36,383 nt of DNA from a virus, in the IMG/VR virus record IMGVR_UViG_3300021197_000620, positions 1 to 36,383 of that record, one strand, 5' to 3'. Of this stretch, positions 1 through 7,878 are shown piece after piece. The position numbers were made by a program, and so were the translations under genes. Each line of letters starts with the position of its first letter. Positions within the stretch are counted from its first letter, which is position 1. The notes below the pieces were generated by a model that saw nothing but the letters and a program-made list of their open reading frames with translations, was not told where the DNA came from and did no database searches.

Positions 1-120
1 GTATGCTTGAAAACATCTATTCCTAGGAATGATATTCAGGGTTATCTCGCTGGGAGAAAAACTATAACCACAGACTTTGTGGATAGAATCAACCAAATAG
101 GAGAAGACAATGGCAGATAA
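1..120 (+). CDS. C-terminal fragment of a small phage protein (cut by window edge)
   Basis: The first reading frame is open from base 1 to a TAA at 118-120 and encodes 39 residues ending in a polar, charged tail (…FVDRINQIGEDNGR). No start codon with a ribosome site is inside the window, so this is the 3' end of a gene whose beginning lies outside. It overlaps the ATG of the next gene at 110 by 11 bases, as do many genes in this operon, and that supports its being real. It sits between portal and scaffold, a place where podoviruses usually carry one or two small head-morphogenesis proteins. Function unknown. Confidence 0.55.
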   Translation, partial: VCLKTSIPRNDIQGYLAGRKTITTDFVDRINQIGEDNGR

Positions 121-364
121 AGACAGTCAAATTAAAGAAGGACAAGATGCCGAAAGGTTACTTAAAGACCCTTTATTAATTAAATCATACGAAGTAATCC
201 AAAATGATATTTTTCAACAATGGATTAGAACAGAAATAGAAGAATCTGGTAAAAGAGAATCTTTATATTTTTCACTTCGAGGTGTACTTACAGCACAAAA
301 TGTACTTGTAAACACAATGGAAAATGGCAAGATAGTTGAAAACGAATTAAGGGGAGGTAAATAG
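110..364 (+). CDS. Small conserved-type phage protein upstream of scaffold
   Basis: An 84-residue soluble, mostly helical protein with no membrane segment. The ATG at 110 follows AGGAGAAG at 101-108, an extremely close ribosome site, and overlaps the end of the upstream frame. The N-terminal phrase EGQDAERLLKDPLL resembles small proteins that stand between portal and scaffold in other podoviruses (recalled similarity, not a search). It ends three bases before the scaffold ATG and is clearly co-transcribed with head genes. A structural or assembly role is inferred from position only. Confidence 0.7.
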   Translation: MADKDSQIKEGQDAERLLKDPLLIKSYEVIQNDIFQQWIRTEIEESGKRESLYFSLRGVLTAQNVLVNTMENGKIVENELRGGK

Positions 365-366
365 TC

Positions 367-1392
367 ATGGCAAAAGATGATATCCCTACACAAGATTCTA
401 AGTTCGGTGGCACACCTGTTACAGATGTGAAATCGGCTCAGGAAGCACTTCAAGGTATGATGAGCACTCCAACGGAGCAAAGCGAAGAAGACCAAGAAGA
501 AACAGAAACAACGGAAGAAGTTTCTACACAGGACATGGAGTCCGAATCAGTTGAAGTCGAAGCAAGTAATCCTGATGGATTATCTGTTGATGACTTAGTA
601 GACCAAGACCAAGTAGAAGGAAACGAGGAACTTGATACATACACTGTCAAAGTAGATGGTAAAGATGTTCAAGTCACCCAAGAAGAACTTTTAGCTGGTT
701 ACAGTAGACAAGCTGATTACACAAGAAAAAGTCAAGTATTGTCCGAACAAAGGCAGAAAGCTGATGCAGAATTAGCAGCCACTCAACAAGAAAGACAGCG
801 TTACTTATCACAACTTGAACAATTTAACACTCAGGCAGATTCTAAAATAAATGAACTTGCAAAAACTGATTGGACACAACTCAAGGAAGAAGACCCAACT
901 GAATACATGCTAAAGCGTGACCAGTATAGGGAGTTGCAAGAAAACCAAAGGTTAATAACGGAAGAACAAAAGAATATCCATTATAAACAAGGTCAAGAGC
1001 GGGAAGCCGCTTGGAATGCAGAACTTGAAAGAAACCAGCAAATAATAAGCCAGAGAGTACCTGATTTTCATGACCCTGAGAAAGGCCCAAAACTTAAACA
1101 AGATATCAAAAGTTTTGCAGTCAAGAAAGGATTTAGTGAACAGGAAGTTGATAGCTTAATTGATGCAAGGTCTGTAGATATTCTACATAAAGCTATGTTA
1201 TACGATAAACTTTTAACAGCTAAAATTTCTGGAAAGAAATCAAAAGTTGTGCCTAAAGTTCAAAGACCTGGTTCTCCAGCAAGTAAAGAAGAAATTTCTA
1301 GTGATAAGCTTAAAGCAAAAAGAGCAAGACTAAGAAAGTCTGGACATATCAGTGATGCTTCAAGCCTTATTGAAAGTCTTATGACTAAATAG
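367..1392 (+). CDS. Head scaffolding protein
   Basis: The 341-residue protein has a strongly acidic, low-complexity N-terminus (about residues 30-90, Glu/Asp/Thr/Ser rich), a short ordered segment around residues 92-115 (YTVKVDGKDVQVTQEELL), a long Gln/Glu/Arg/Lys-rich coiled coil (about 118-225) and a basic Lys/Arg tail near the C-terminus. This acidic, coiled-coil, basic-tail layout directly before the capsid gene is typical of podovirus scaffolds, which organise capsid assembly and then leave the procapsid. The start at 367 has GGGGAGG at 350-356 upstream. The family call rests on architecture and synteny. Confidence 0.85.
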   Translation: MAKDDIPTQDSKFGGTPVTDVKSAQEALQGMMSTPTEQSEEDQEETETTEEVSTQDMESESVEVEASNPDGLSVDDLVDQDQVEGNEELDTYTVKVDGKDVQVTQEELLAGYSRQADYTRKSQVLSEQRQKADAELAATQQERQRYLSQLEQFNTQADSKINELAKTDWTQLKEEDPTEYMLKRDQYRELQENQRLITEEQKNIHYKQGQEREAAWNAELERNQQIISQRVPDFHDPEKGPKLKQDIKSFAVKKGFSEQEVDSLIDARSVDILHKAMLYDKLLTAKISGKKSKVVPKVQRPGSPASKEEISSDKLKAKRARLRKSGHISDASSLIESLMTK

Positions 1393-1428
1393 TCTAATAC
1401 TATAACTTTTTTATAAAGGTAATCAAAA

Positions 1429-2370
1429 ATGGCAATTTATACAAATGCGTATGAAACCTTCGACTCTAACGATAGAAGGGAAGATTTGGCGAATGTTATT
1501 TATAACATCTCACCAACAGACACTCCATTTATGTCTTCTATTGGAACTGGTTCAGCTTCCTCTACACTACATGAATGGCAAACAGACACGCTTGTAGCAG
1601 CAGCTACAAACGTAGTAATGGAGGGCGATAATGCTCCTTCAAGGGCTTTAGTAGCTACTTCTAAATTACTTAACTATACTCAGATTTCTACGAAACCTGT
1701 TGTAGTTACTGGTACTCAAGAAGTAATTAACAAAGCTGGAATGACATCAGAAATGGCTTATCAAATAGCTAAAGCTGGTAAAGAACTAAAACGTGATATG
1801 GAGTTCGACTTAACAGGTGTTAATGTTGCAACTGTTGGTTCATCAGGCACAGGTCGTAGACTTAGAGGTCTTGAAGCATGGTGCAATACTAATGAATCTC
1901 ATGGAGCTGGTGGTTCTACACATGGAACAACTGGTGCAGTTACAGATGGAACTCAAAGAGTTTTAACTGAATCATTAGTTAAAGCAAACTTAAAACTTTG
2001 TTATGACCAAGGTGGTAATCCTGACTTAATGTTAGTTGGTTCATTCAACAAACAAAAAGTATCAGGTTTCACTGGAAACTCTACTCGTATGGACATGGCA
2101 GAAGATAGAAGCTTAGTTGCAACTATTGATGTTTATGTTTCTGACTTCGGTGAAGTTAGAGTAGTAGCTGATAGAATCTTGAGAAGTTCTGGAAGAACTA
2201 CACATATCATAGATACAGAAATGTGGTCTACTGCTATGTTAAGACCTTTCACAGTTCAAGACTTAGCGAAAACTGGTGATAGTGAAATCAAACAATTATT
2301 AGTTGAGTATACTCTCGTTTCTAAAAACGAAGCTGCTTCAGGTAAAATTGCTGATTGCACAACTAGCTAA
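1429..2370 (+). CDS. Major capsid protein, SU10-like (DUF5309 type)
   Basis: The 313-residue protein forms the icosahedral shell. The N-terminal region DLANVIYNISPTDTPFMS followed by HEWQTDTL is characteristic of the SU10/DUF5309 branch of HK97-fold capsid proteins, in which an N-arm is followed by the P and A domains. No long pro-domain is seen, in agreement with a separate scaffold gene. The gene stands alone, with 36 bases before it and 140 bases of structured DNA after it, as is common for highly expressed capsid genes. AAAGGT at 1416-1421 is the ribosome site. Confidence 0.9.
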   Translation: MAIYTNAYETFDSNDRREDLANVIYNISPTDTPFMSSIGTGSASSTLHEWQTDTLVAAATNVVMEGDNAPSRALVATSKLLNYTQISTKPVVVTGTQEVINKAGMTSEMAYQIAKAGKELKRDMEFDLTGVNVATVGSSGTGRRLRGLEAWCNTNESHGAGGSTHGTTGAVTDGTQRVLTESLVKANLKLCYDQGGNPDLMLVGSFNKQKVSGFTGNSTRMDMAEDRSLVATIDVYVSDFGEVRVVADRILRSSGRTTHIIDTEMWSTAMLRPFTVQDLAKTGDSEIKQLLVEYTLVSKNEAASGKIADCTTS

Positions 2371-2400
2371 TAAAATTTAACTTTCCTCATAGTTAGTTAA

Positions 2401-2435
2401 GGGTGGGGTTTTACACTCCAATGTTTTCCCCACCC
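2401..2435 (+). terminator. Strong G+C hairpin after capsid gene, possible partial terminator
   Basis: GGGTGGGG at 2401-2408 pairs perfectly with CCCCACCC at 2428-2435 across a 19-base loop, 30 bases after the capsid stop codon. There is no following T-tract, so it is more likely an RNA-end stabiliser or a partial terminator that raises capsid transcript over downstream genes than a full stop. Confidence 0.5.
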
Positions 2436-2445
2436 ACCTAGATAC

Positions 2446-2495
2446 ATTAATGATGGCCTTGAAGAACGTATCGCTTCGGAACGAGGGTCATTAAT
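2446..2495 (+). promoter_or_regulatory. Long branched hairpin in the leader of the 2511 gene
   Basis: ATTAATGA at 2446-2453 pairs perfectly with TCATTAAT at 2488-2495. Inside, CCTTG at 2457-2461 can pair with CGAGG at 2482-2486 with one wobble, or GAAG with CTTC in an alternative fold. The element ends 15 bases before the next ATG and immediately before its ribosome site (TTGGAGAA, about 2499-2506). It is a candidate RNA processing or translation-control structure. I do not recognise a known family. Confidence 0.5.
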
Positions 2496-2510
2496 TTTGG
2501 AGAATATTTA

Positions 2511-2858
2511 ATGAGAACATTAAATGATTATTTTATAACTGGACAGATTGTTGATATATCAACAGCAGGTTCAACATTTGTAGCAGTACCTGATGGTGGC
2601 AGAATAATTAAAATTATGTCTGTGCTTGGAGGAGCTATTACTGGTGGTAACGCAGCAATTACATTTGAAATTGGTGGAACTGCTGTAACAAATGCTGGAT
2701 TTACAGTTGCACATTCAGGTTCAGCAGTAGGTACTATGGATGGTTCTACACCATCAGCACTTAATCGAGTTGAAGAAGATGGGTCAATCGAAATGATTAC
2801 CGATGGCAACTCTTCAGGTGCTAAAACATTAACTGTAACATTTGTAGTTAGGAGATAA
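2511..2858 (+). CDS. Probable head decoration or structural protein
   Basis: The 115-residue protein is rich in Gly, Ala, Thr and Val and is predicted to be nearly all beta strand, ending in a VTFVVRR strand. Small beta-rich proteins with this start (MRTLNDYFITG) are frequent directly after the capsid gene in aquatic podoviruses and are thought to be head decoration or vertex proteins (recalled, not searched). The next gene starts two bases after its stop, so the two are translated together. Role inferred from composition and position. Confidence 0.65.
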   Translation: MRTLNDYFITGQIVDISTAGSTFVAVPDGGRIIKIMSVLGGAITGGNAAITFEIGGTAVTNAGFTVAHSGSAVGTMDGSTPSALNRVEEDGSIEMITDGNSSGAKTLTVTFVVRR

Positions 2859-2860
2859 AA

Positions 2861-3154
2861 ATGAGTAATTGGAGCTACGGACAACGAGTTATAAAAAATC
2901 ACACAATTACTGTAACTCAAACAGGTACAAACAGAACTGATGCTTTCAGTGATGGGGTTACTTATGTAAGGGTTACTTCTAATACATCAGAAGTATTTGT
3001 TGATTTTGGAAAAGCTACTACTTCGGCAGTAACTACTGGCATACGTTTAGTAGCCGATGAACCTAAAGTGTTTAAGATAGACAATGCTGACAAGATGTCT
3101 TGTATTGCAGCTTCAGGTTCACCAAAAGTTTTTATTGAGGAGCTTAGTGAGTAA
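2861..3154 (+). CDS. Small beta-rich structural protein
   Basis: A 97-residue, Thr/Val/Ser-rich protein of predicted beta strands without signal peptide or membrane segment. It lies between the decoration-like protein and the neck genes, with TAGGAG at 2848-2853 as ribosome site, and its TAA overlaps the next ATG (TAATG at 3152-3156). It may be a second head-surface or connector protein. No diagnostic motif was found. Confidence 0.6.
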   Translation: MSNWSYGQRVIKNHTITVTQTGTNRTDAFSDGVTYVRVTSNTSEVFVDFGKATTSAVTTGIRLVADEPKVFKIDNADKMSCIAASGSPKVFIEELSE

Positions 3155-3456
3155 TGAGTAGAAAGTTAGGAGATGGACAAACATTTCACTTTCATTCTGC
3201 TGATGGCACTGGGGCTATACAACATAAGTCGGAAGACTTAACAAAGCTACTCGACCAAAACAAAAGATTGCAACAGGAAGACCACAGTATAAGAGATGAA
3301 CTTCGATTATCTGCTAGGATTCCTGTTACAATTTACTATGAATGGAAGAATAAATTTGGCGTAGATTTATATAATAAGAATCACGCACCAGCAGTTAGGA
3401 AATTATTAAATAGTCCTGACTATAGATATTTAAAAACAACAAGTAGAGTAATATAA
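3154..3456 (+). CDS. Neck-region protein of unknown function
   Basis: A 100-residue soluble protein with an N-terminal HFHSADGTGAIQHKSEDL segment, a helical middle and a basic C-terminus (YRYLKTTSRVI). Its start and stop both overlap neighbouring genes by one base, showing tight translational coupling in the head-to-tail region. Proteins of this kind are common before the tail adaptor in related marine podoviruses. Function unknown. Confidence 0.6.
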   Translation: MSRKLGDGQTFHFHSADGTGAIQHKSEDLTKLLDQNKRLQQEDHSIRDELRLSARIPVTIYYEWKNKFGVDLYNKNHAPAVRKLLNSPDYRYLKTTSRVI

Positions 3457-3704
3457 TGCCTAATTATGAATTTAAAAGAAATCGCTTTGCACAAAAGCCG
3501 AACTTAGCTAACCAATCTAGTGAAAATTTGAAAGATTATTCTGACATGGTAATAAAAGAGGATAGTAGAAACCTTGATGAGAGAATAGAAAATATTGGCC
3601 TTAAAGGGGGTGGATATCCATCAGTAGAAAAGCATAAAAAAAGAGTAGCTAGAGGTGATTATGACTTTAGGAAAAAAAAGAACTCCAAAGGTAGGGTTAA
3701 ATAA
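3456..3704 (+). CDS. Small basic protein in the neck region
   Basis: An 82-residue, highly charged protein with a Lys/Arg-rich C-terminus (about residues 55-82). The middle IKEDSRNLDERIENIGLKGGGY is likely part helix, part flexible. It is coupled to its upstream neighbour by a one-base overlap and ends directly before the adaptor ATG. A nucleic-acid-facing role in the neck is possible from charge alone. I do not recognise the family. Confidence 0.55.
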   Translation: MPNYEFKRNRFAQKPNLANQSSENLKDYSDMVIKEDSRNLDERIENIGLKGGGYPSVEKHKKRVARGDYDFRKKKNSKGRVK

Positions 3705-4331
3705 ATGGCTATATCAACATATGCAGAATTAAAAACATCTATAGCTAATTGGCTAGATAGAAGTGATTTAACTGATATTATTCCTGACTTTATTTCTTTA
3801 GCTGAAACAAGGCATAAAAGAGATTTTAAAATAAGAAGAATGGAAACTAGAGTAACAGCTAATACAATTTCAGACACTGAATACTATTCATTACCTGATA
3901 ATTATATAGCTATGCGTAATATTAAACTAAACTCTGACCCTAAAACACCACTAGAATATTTAACTCCTGAGATAATGGATAGATTACAAGCTGGAAGTAG
4001 CACAGGTATGCCTAAAGCCTATTCAATCAAAGGTAATGACATACAGATTAGACCTATTCCTGATGGAGTTTACGAAATAGAAATAGCTTATTACAAAACA
4101 TTTACTCCTTTATCAGACTCAAATACTACAAACGATATGCTTACTCATCACCCAGATGTTTATTTATACGGAGCATTAGTTGAAGCAGAGCCTTATTTAC
4201 AAAATGATAAAAGAATACAAACTTGGTCTGGATTTTACGACAGAGCCAAAGAAGATATTATAAAATCAAACGAGAGAGATAGACACTCAGGCACAGCACC
4301 TGTAACAAGAATTGACTACGGATTATATTAA
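3705..4331 (+). CDS. Head-tail adaptor protein (SU10 adaptor / P22 gp4 analogue)
   Basis: The 208-residue protein begins with two helices (TYAELKTSIANWLDRSDL, then IPDFISLAETRHKRDFKIRR), followed by a beta section with SLPDNYIAMRNIKL and IRPIPDGVYEIEIAYYK, and a helical C-terminal part (VYLYGALVEAEPYL). This pattern is typical of the SU10-type adaptor family, whose ring attaches under the portal and holds the tail hub. It lies between head and tail genes, as expected. The start directly abuts the preceding stop codon (3702-3704). Confidence 0.8.
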   Translation: MAISTYAELKTSIANWLDRSDLTDIIPDFISLAETRHKRDFKIRRMETRVTANTISDTEYYSLPDNYIAMRNIKLNSDPKTPLEYLTPEIMDRLQAGSSTGMPKAYSIKGNDIQIRPIPDGVYEIEIAYYKTFTPLSDSNTTNDMLTHHPDVYLYGALVEAEPYLQNDKRIQTWSGFYDRAKEDIIKSNERDRHSGTAPVTRIDYGLY

Positions 4332-4540
4332 TGACTACATGGACTATAGTTTCTACAGATTCTACGACATGGAGTGTTATACAAAATACATCAGAAGGGT
4401 ATTTTGAAACAGAAGATAATTTAGATTTATTAGTAACAGAAACAGGATTACTGTTTCAACAAGAAGGTGGAGTCGTAATAGCTCCTAATGACTGGCAAGA
4501 TGTTCCAGCAACAGCAACTACAACATGGACTGAACAATAA
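4331..4540 (+). CDS. Small Thr/Trp-rich structural protein
   Basis: A 69-residue acidic protein with repeated Thr-Trp pairs (TTWTIVSTDSTTWSVI near the start, TTTWTEQ at the end) and short beta-like segments. The TTWT pattern at both ends suggests an internal repeat, perhaps a small tail attachment or fiber-related protein. It overlaps the adaptor stop by one base and ends immediately before the fiber gene. No known family recognised. Confidence 0.55.
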   Translation: MTTWTIVSTDSTTWSVIQNTSEGYFETEDNLDLLVTETGLLFQQEGGVVIAPNDWQDVPATATTTWTEQ

Positions 4541-6844
4541 ATGGCAACACAAAAATTTAGTGATTTAACAGCAGAAACAACCCCTAACGCAGATTCTGTA
4601 TTTGCTATAGCTTATTCAAGTGCAAACTTTAAATTAAGCATAACAAATTTAGCAGCTAATCTACCAGCAGTTACAGCAACAAGTTTAACATCTTCAGGCA
4701 CTTTAACTACATCAGGCAATGCAACCATTGGGGGAGATTTAACGATATCAGGTGATGACCTAACTATGGGAACAAACACTAGTGGGGCTGCATTAATAGC
4801 TGATGGAACAAATTTTAATCCTGTGGTTATATCAGGTGATATATCTATAGGTACAACAGGTACAGCAGCGATTGGAAGTGGCGTAATTATAGATGCTGAT
4901 GTCAATGCTTCAGCAGCTTTAGCTTTTTCTAAAATGGAAAATCTAACGGCATCAAGACTGTTAGTATCAGATGGTAGTGGCGATGTTAGTGTATCAGCAG
5001 TAACTTCTACAGAAGCAGGTTATTTAGATGGCGTATCATCAGCAATACAGACACAATTAGATTCTAAAGCATCTTCAAGTTATGTGCCTACAACAATTAC
5101 AGTAGCTGATGAATCAACAGATACTACTTGTTTCCCTCTATTTGCAACAGCAGCAACTGGTGATTTAGGGCCAAAAACAGCTAGTGGATTAACTTTTAAT
5201 TCAAACACAGATGTATTATCAGGAACTTTTGCAGGAAACATTACAGGTAATGTAACAGGTAATACTTCAGGTACATCAGGTTCGACTACAGGAAATGCAG
5301 CAACAGCAACAGTATTAGAAACAGCAAGAAACATTGGTGGCGTAAGTTTTAATGGTTCAGCGAACATTGATTTACCAGGTGTTAACGCAACAGGTAATCA
5401 GAATACATCAGGAAGTTCAGCTTCTTGTAGTGGTAATTCAGCTACAGCAACTCTTTCTACAAACGTAACAGTTGCAGATGAATCTACCGATACCACATGT
5501 TTTCCATTATTTGTTACAGCAGCGACAGGCGACCTTCCACCTAAATCAGGAAGTAATCTTGCCTTTAATTCTAATTCAGGAATTTTAACAGCTACTGGTT
5601 TTGCAGGTGCATTAACAGGGAACGTAACAGGAAATGCTAGTGGAAGTGCAGGAAGTTGTACTGGAAACAGTGCTACAGCCACTACATCTACAAATGTTAC
5701 AGTAGCAGATGAAAGTAGTGATACTACTTGTTTTCCTTTATTTACAACTGCTGCTACAGGAGATTTAGCACCTAAGTCAGGTTCTAATTTAGCATTTAAT
5801 TCAAGTAGTGGCATTTTAACTGCAACAGGATTTGCTGGAGCGTTAACAGGCAACGTAACAGGCAATACTTCAGGTTCTTCAGGCTCATGTACTGGAAATT
5901 CTGCAACAGCTACTTCAGCAGCAACCCTTACAACTGCTAGAAACATAGGTGGAGTTTCATTTAATGGCTCTGCAAATATAGATTTACCAGGTGTAAATGC
6001 AGCAGGTTCACAAAATACCAGTGGTACAGCAGCAGGACTATCAGCAACTCTTGCAGTAGGAAGTGGTGGTACTGGAGCAACTAGCTTAACAGCTAACGGA
6101 GTTATTATTGGTAATGGAACATCTGCTCTTACAGCAGTTGATTTATCTACCAAAGGAAAGATTTTAATTGGTGATGGCAGTGGTAATCCACAAGCATTAG
6201 CTGTAGGTACAAATACCCATATATTAACAGCAGATTCATCAGAAGCAACTGGTGTCAAATGGGCAGCAGCAGCAGGAGGAGGTGGTGGATTAGCAGTTGT
6301 TACAGCAGTAAATCAATATGACTCTTCAAGTCCTTATGCAAGTTATTCATATACAGGATTTAGTTCAAGTTATGATAATTATTTAGTTTTAGTACACGCT
6401 ATTTCACTTGCTGGAGATGGAGATGTAAATTTCCAATGGCTAGATGATGGAAGTGCATTAACAGGTGGTGGTTATAGAGTTGCTCTAAATGGAATAGATA
6501 GTAATGCAACAGACAGACAATTAGCATCTAACAATGAAACTAGTCCAAGAATATTTGATGATTTAAAAGGTGGCGATGATAGACCTTTTTCAGGATTTAT
6601 GTATATGCAACTTGGTAGAGGTGGTCGTTGGGATAGTGATAGTTCAGATTCGGAAGGCAATGTTAGACCAATGGTTACTTGTGATTTTGTAGGAAAAGAC
6701 CATTCAAATTATTGCAGGTCAGTTCATGGTGGGTGGTTCTATGATGATGCTGCTGGTAACACAATGAATGGTTTTAAATTAACATTTGGTGGTGGTGGTG
6801 CTAATAAAGTTTGTTTAACAGTTTATGGAGTTGTAAGGAGTTAA
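4541..6844 (+). CDS. Repetitive tail fiber / spike protein
   Basis: The 767-residue protein is extremely rich in Gly, Ser, Thr, Ala and Asn. Residues about 1-40 (KFSDLTAETTPNADSVFAIA) probably attach to the tail; residues 45-185 form a beta-rich shaft; residues about 185-480 contain imperfect tandem repeats with the motifs DTTCFPLF, GNVTGN and ARNIGGVSFNGSANIDLPG; and residues about 580-767 form a distinct C-terminal domain with aromatic residues (YDNYLVLVHAIS, GGWFYDDAAGNT), probably the receptor-binding tip. Such shaft repeats are known in trimeric phage fibers. The start is taken at 4541, directly after the previous stop. Repeats make length variation likely between relatives. Confidence 0.85.
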   Translation: MATQKFSDLTAETTPNADSVFAIAYSSANFKLSITNLAANLPAVTATSLTSSGTLTTSGNATIGGDLTISGDDLTMGTNTSGAALIADGTNFNPVVISGDISIGTTGTAAIGSGVIIDADVNASAALAFSKMENLTASRLLVSDGSGDVSVSAVTSTEAGYLDGVSSAIQTQLDSKASSSYVPTTITVADESTDTTCFPLFATAATGDLGPKTASGLTFNSNTDVLSGTFAGNITGNVTGNTSGTSGSTTGNAATATVLETARNIGGVSFNGSANIDLPGVNATGNQNTSGSSASCSGNSATATLSTNVTVADESTDTTCFPLFVTAATGDLPPKSGSNLAFNSNSGILTATGFAGALTGNVTGNASGSAGSCTGNSATATTSTNVTVADESSDTTCFPLFTTAATGDLAPKSGSNLAFNSSSGILTATGFAGALTGNVTGNTSGSSGSCTGNSATATSAATLTTARNIGGVSFNGSANIDLPGVNAAGSQNTSGTAAGLSATLAVGSGGTGATSLTANGVIIGNGTSALTAVDLSTKGKILIGDGSGNPQALAVGTNTHILTADSSEATGVKWAAAAGGGGGLAVVTAVNQYDSSSPYASYSYTGFSSSYDNYLVLVHAISLAGDGDVNFQWLDDGSALTGGGYRVALNGIDSNATDRQLASNNETSPRIFDDLKGGDDRPFSGFMYMQLGRGGRWDSDSSDSEGNVRPMVTCDFVGKDHSNYCRSVHGGWFYDDAAGNTMNGFKLTFGGGGANKVCLTVYGVVRS
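5095..5995 (+). repeat. Coding tandem repeats of the fiber shaft
   Basis: Three copies of a unit starting TVADES(T/S)DTTCFPLF begin near 5098, 5467 and 5698. The second and third are 231 bases (77 codons) apart. A second motif, ARNIGGVSFNGSANIDLPG, occurs near 5325 and 5937. DNA copies differ at many third codon positions while the protein is kept, so the repeats are old and under protein-level selection rather than recently duplicated. Confidence 0.85.
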
Positions 6845-6845
6845 C

Positions 6846-7151
6846 ATGGCTAAAGACTTAATAACAGATGCTAGTGGAAATACAACAGAACAAGATGAGT
6901 CTGTTGAGTCAGCTAATGCAAGAGCAGAAAGACAGACTGCTAATGAAGCAAAAAGATATGCTACATATAGAACAGCAGGTTATTTAGATGAAGACACAAA
7001 TCAGAACACTAAAACTGTTTATGGAAGATTAGGAGAGCAACTTGATATGCTCTTTAAAGATATAGAAGCAGGAAAATTTGGAGATACTGCTAAAACAGGC
7101 TCATGGTATACACATATTAAATCAGTTAAAGACAACAACCCCAAAGGCTAG
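6846..7151 (+). CDS. Fiber-associated small protein, assembly chaperone candidate
   Basis: A 101-residue charged, helical protein. The C-terminal half, with LGEQLDMLFKDIEAGKFG, then GSWYTHIKSVKDNNPK, matches a pattern often seen in small proteins next to phage tail-fiber genes (GDQLDxLW … WYxxVKxxKxxxPK), some of which are fiber accessory or assembly proteins (recalled). It is two bases after the fiber stop and before the collar-domain fiber, so a role in fiber assembly or attachment is a fair inference. Confidence 0.65.
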   Translation: MAKDLITDASGNTTEQDESVESANARAERQTANEAKRYATYRTAGYLDEDTNQNTKTVYGRLGEQLDMLFKDIEAGKFGDTAKTGSWYTHIKSVKDNNPKG

Positions 7152-7161
7152 GAGAAATTAA

Positions 7162-7878
7162 ATGGGATTAGAAACAGGAACATATATATCAGACTTAAAT
7201 AGCTCAAACCCAGCAGCAGGTGATGCTGTTAATGAGGGTGATGACCATATAAGACTGGTAAAATCTACAGTTAAAGCAACCTTCCCCAGTATTACTGGAG
7301 CAGTTACTTCAACACACACAGAATTAAATTTATTAGATGGCGTTACAGCTAATACAGCAGAATTAAACTATGTAGATGTTACAACACTGGGTACAGCACA
7401 AGCATCAAAAGCAGTAACAGCAGATGCTAATATAGATATTACAGGTGTAAGAAATTTAACTTGTACAGGAACTGTAACGAGTTCTGCTGGAACATTAACA
7501 GCAATACAAACAGTTTATCCCGTAGGAAGTATTTATATAAATGCAGCCGTAGCTACTAATCCAGGTACGCTATTAGGTTTTGGTACTTGGGTAGCTTTTG
7601 GAGCTGGTCGAGTTATAGTAGGTTTAAACGCAGCAGATAGTGATTTTGATACAGTACAAGAAACTGGTGGCGCTAAGACTCATACCTTATCTACTGCTGA
7701 ATTACCATCACATACACATAATTCAAATTTTGTAACAGGTGGTAGTGGAGTATCAGGCGTAAATACAGCAGGTAATTACGATGCAGCAACCAATGCAACA
7801 AGTGCTACAGGTGGTGGTTCAGCACATAATAACGTACAACCTTACATCGTTGCATATATGTGGAGAAGAACTGCGTAA
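7162..7878 (+). CDS. Tail collar-domain fiber protein
   Basis: The 238-residue protein has an N-terminal attachment part (TGTYISDLNSSNPAAGDAVN), a short shaft (about residues 45-110) and a C-terminal collar-type domain: YPVGSIYINA at about 117, FGAGRVIVGLNA, LPSHTHN at about 184, and the terminal NNVQPYIVAYMWRR. The GSIY…HTH…QPYI.. pattern is diagnostic of phage tail-collar / gp10-C-terminal-like domains, in which histidines bind metal in the trimer core. Ribosome site TAGGAGAA lies at 7150-7157. Confidence 0.85.
   Translation: MGLETGTYISDLNSSNPAAGDAVNEGDDHIRLVKSTVKATFPSITGAVTSTHTELNLLDGVTANTAELNYVDVTTLGTAQASKAVTADANIDITGVRNLTCTGTVTSSAGTLTAIQTVYPVGSIYINAAVATNPGTLLGFGTWVAFGAGRVIVGLNAADSDFDTVQETGGAKTHTLSTAELPSHTHNSNFVTGGSGVSGVNTAGNYDAATNATSATGGGSAHNNVQPYIVAYMWRRTA

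Noticed and set aside
5398-6258. 286-codon open frame on the minus strand
   Set aside because: It is antisense to the Gly/Ser/Thr-rich fiber repeats; the product is only Val/Pro/Ala low complexity and lacks a ribosome site.
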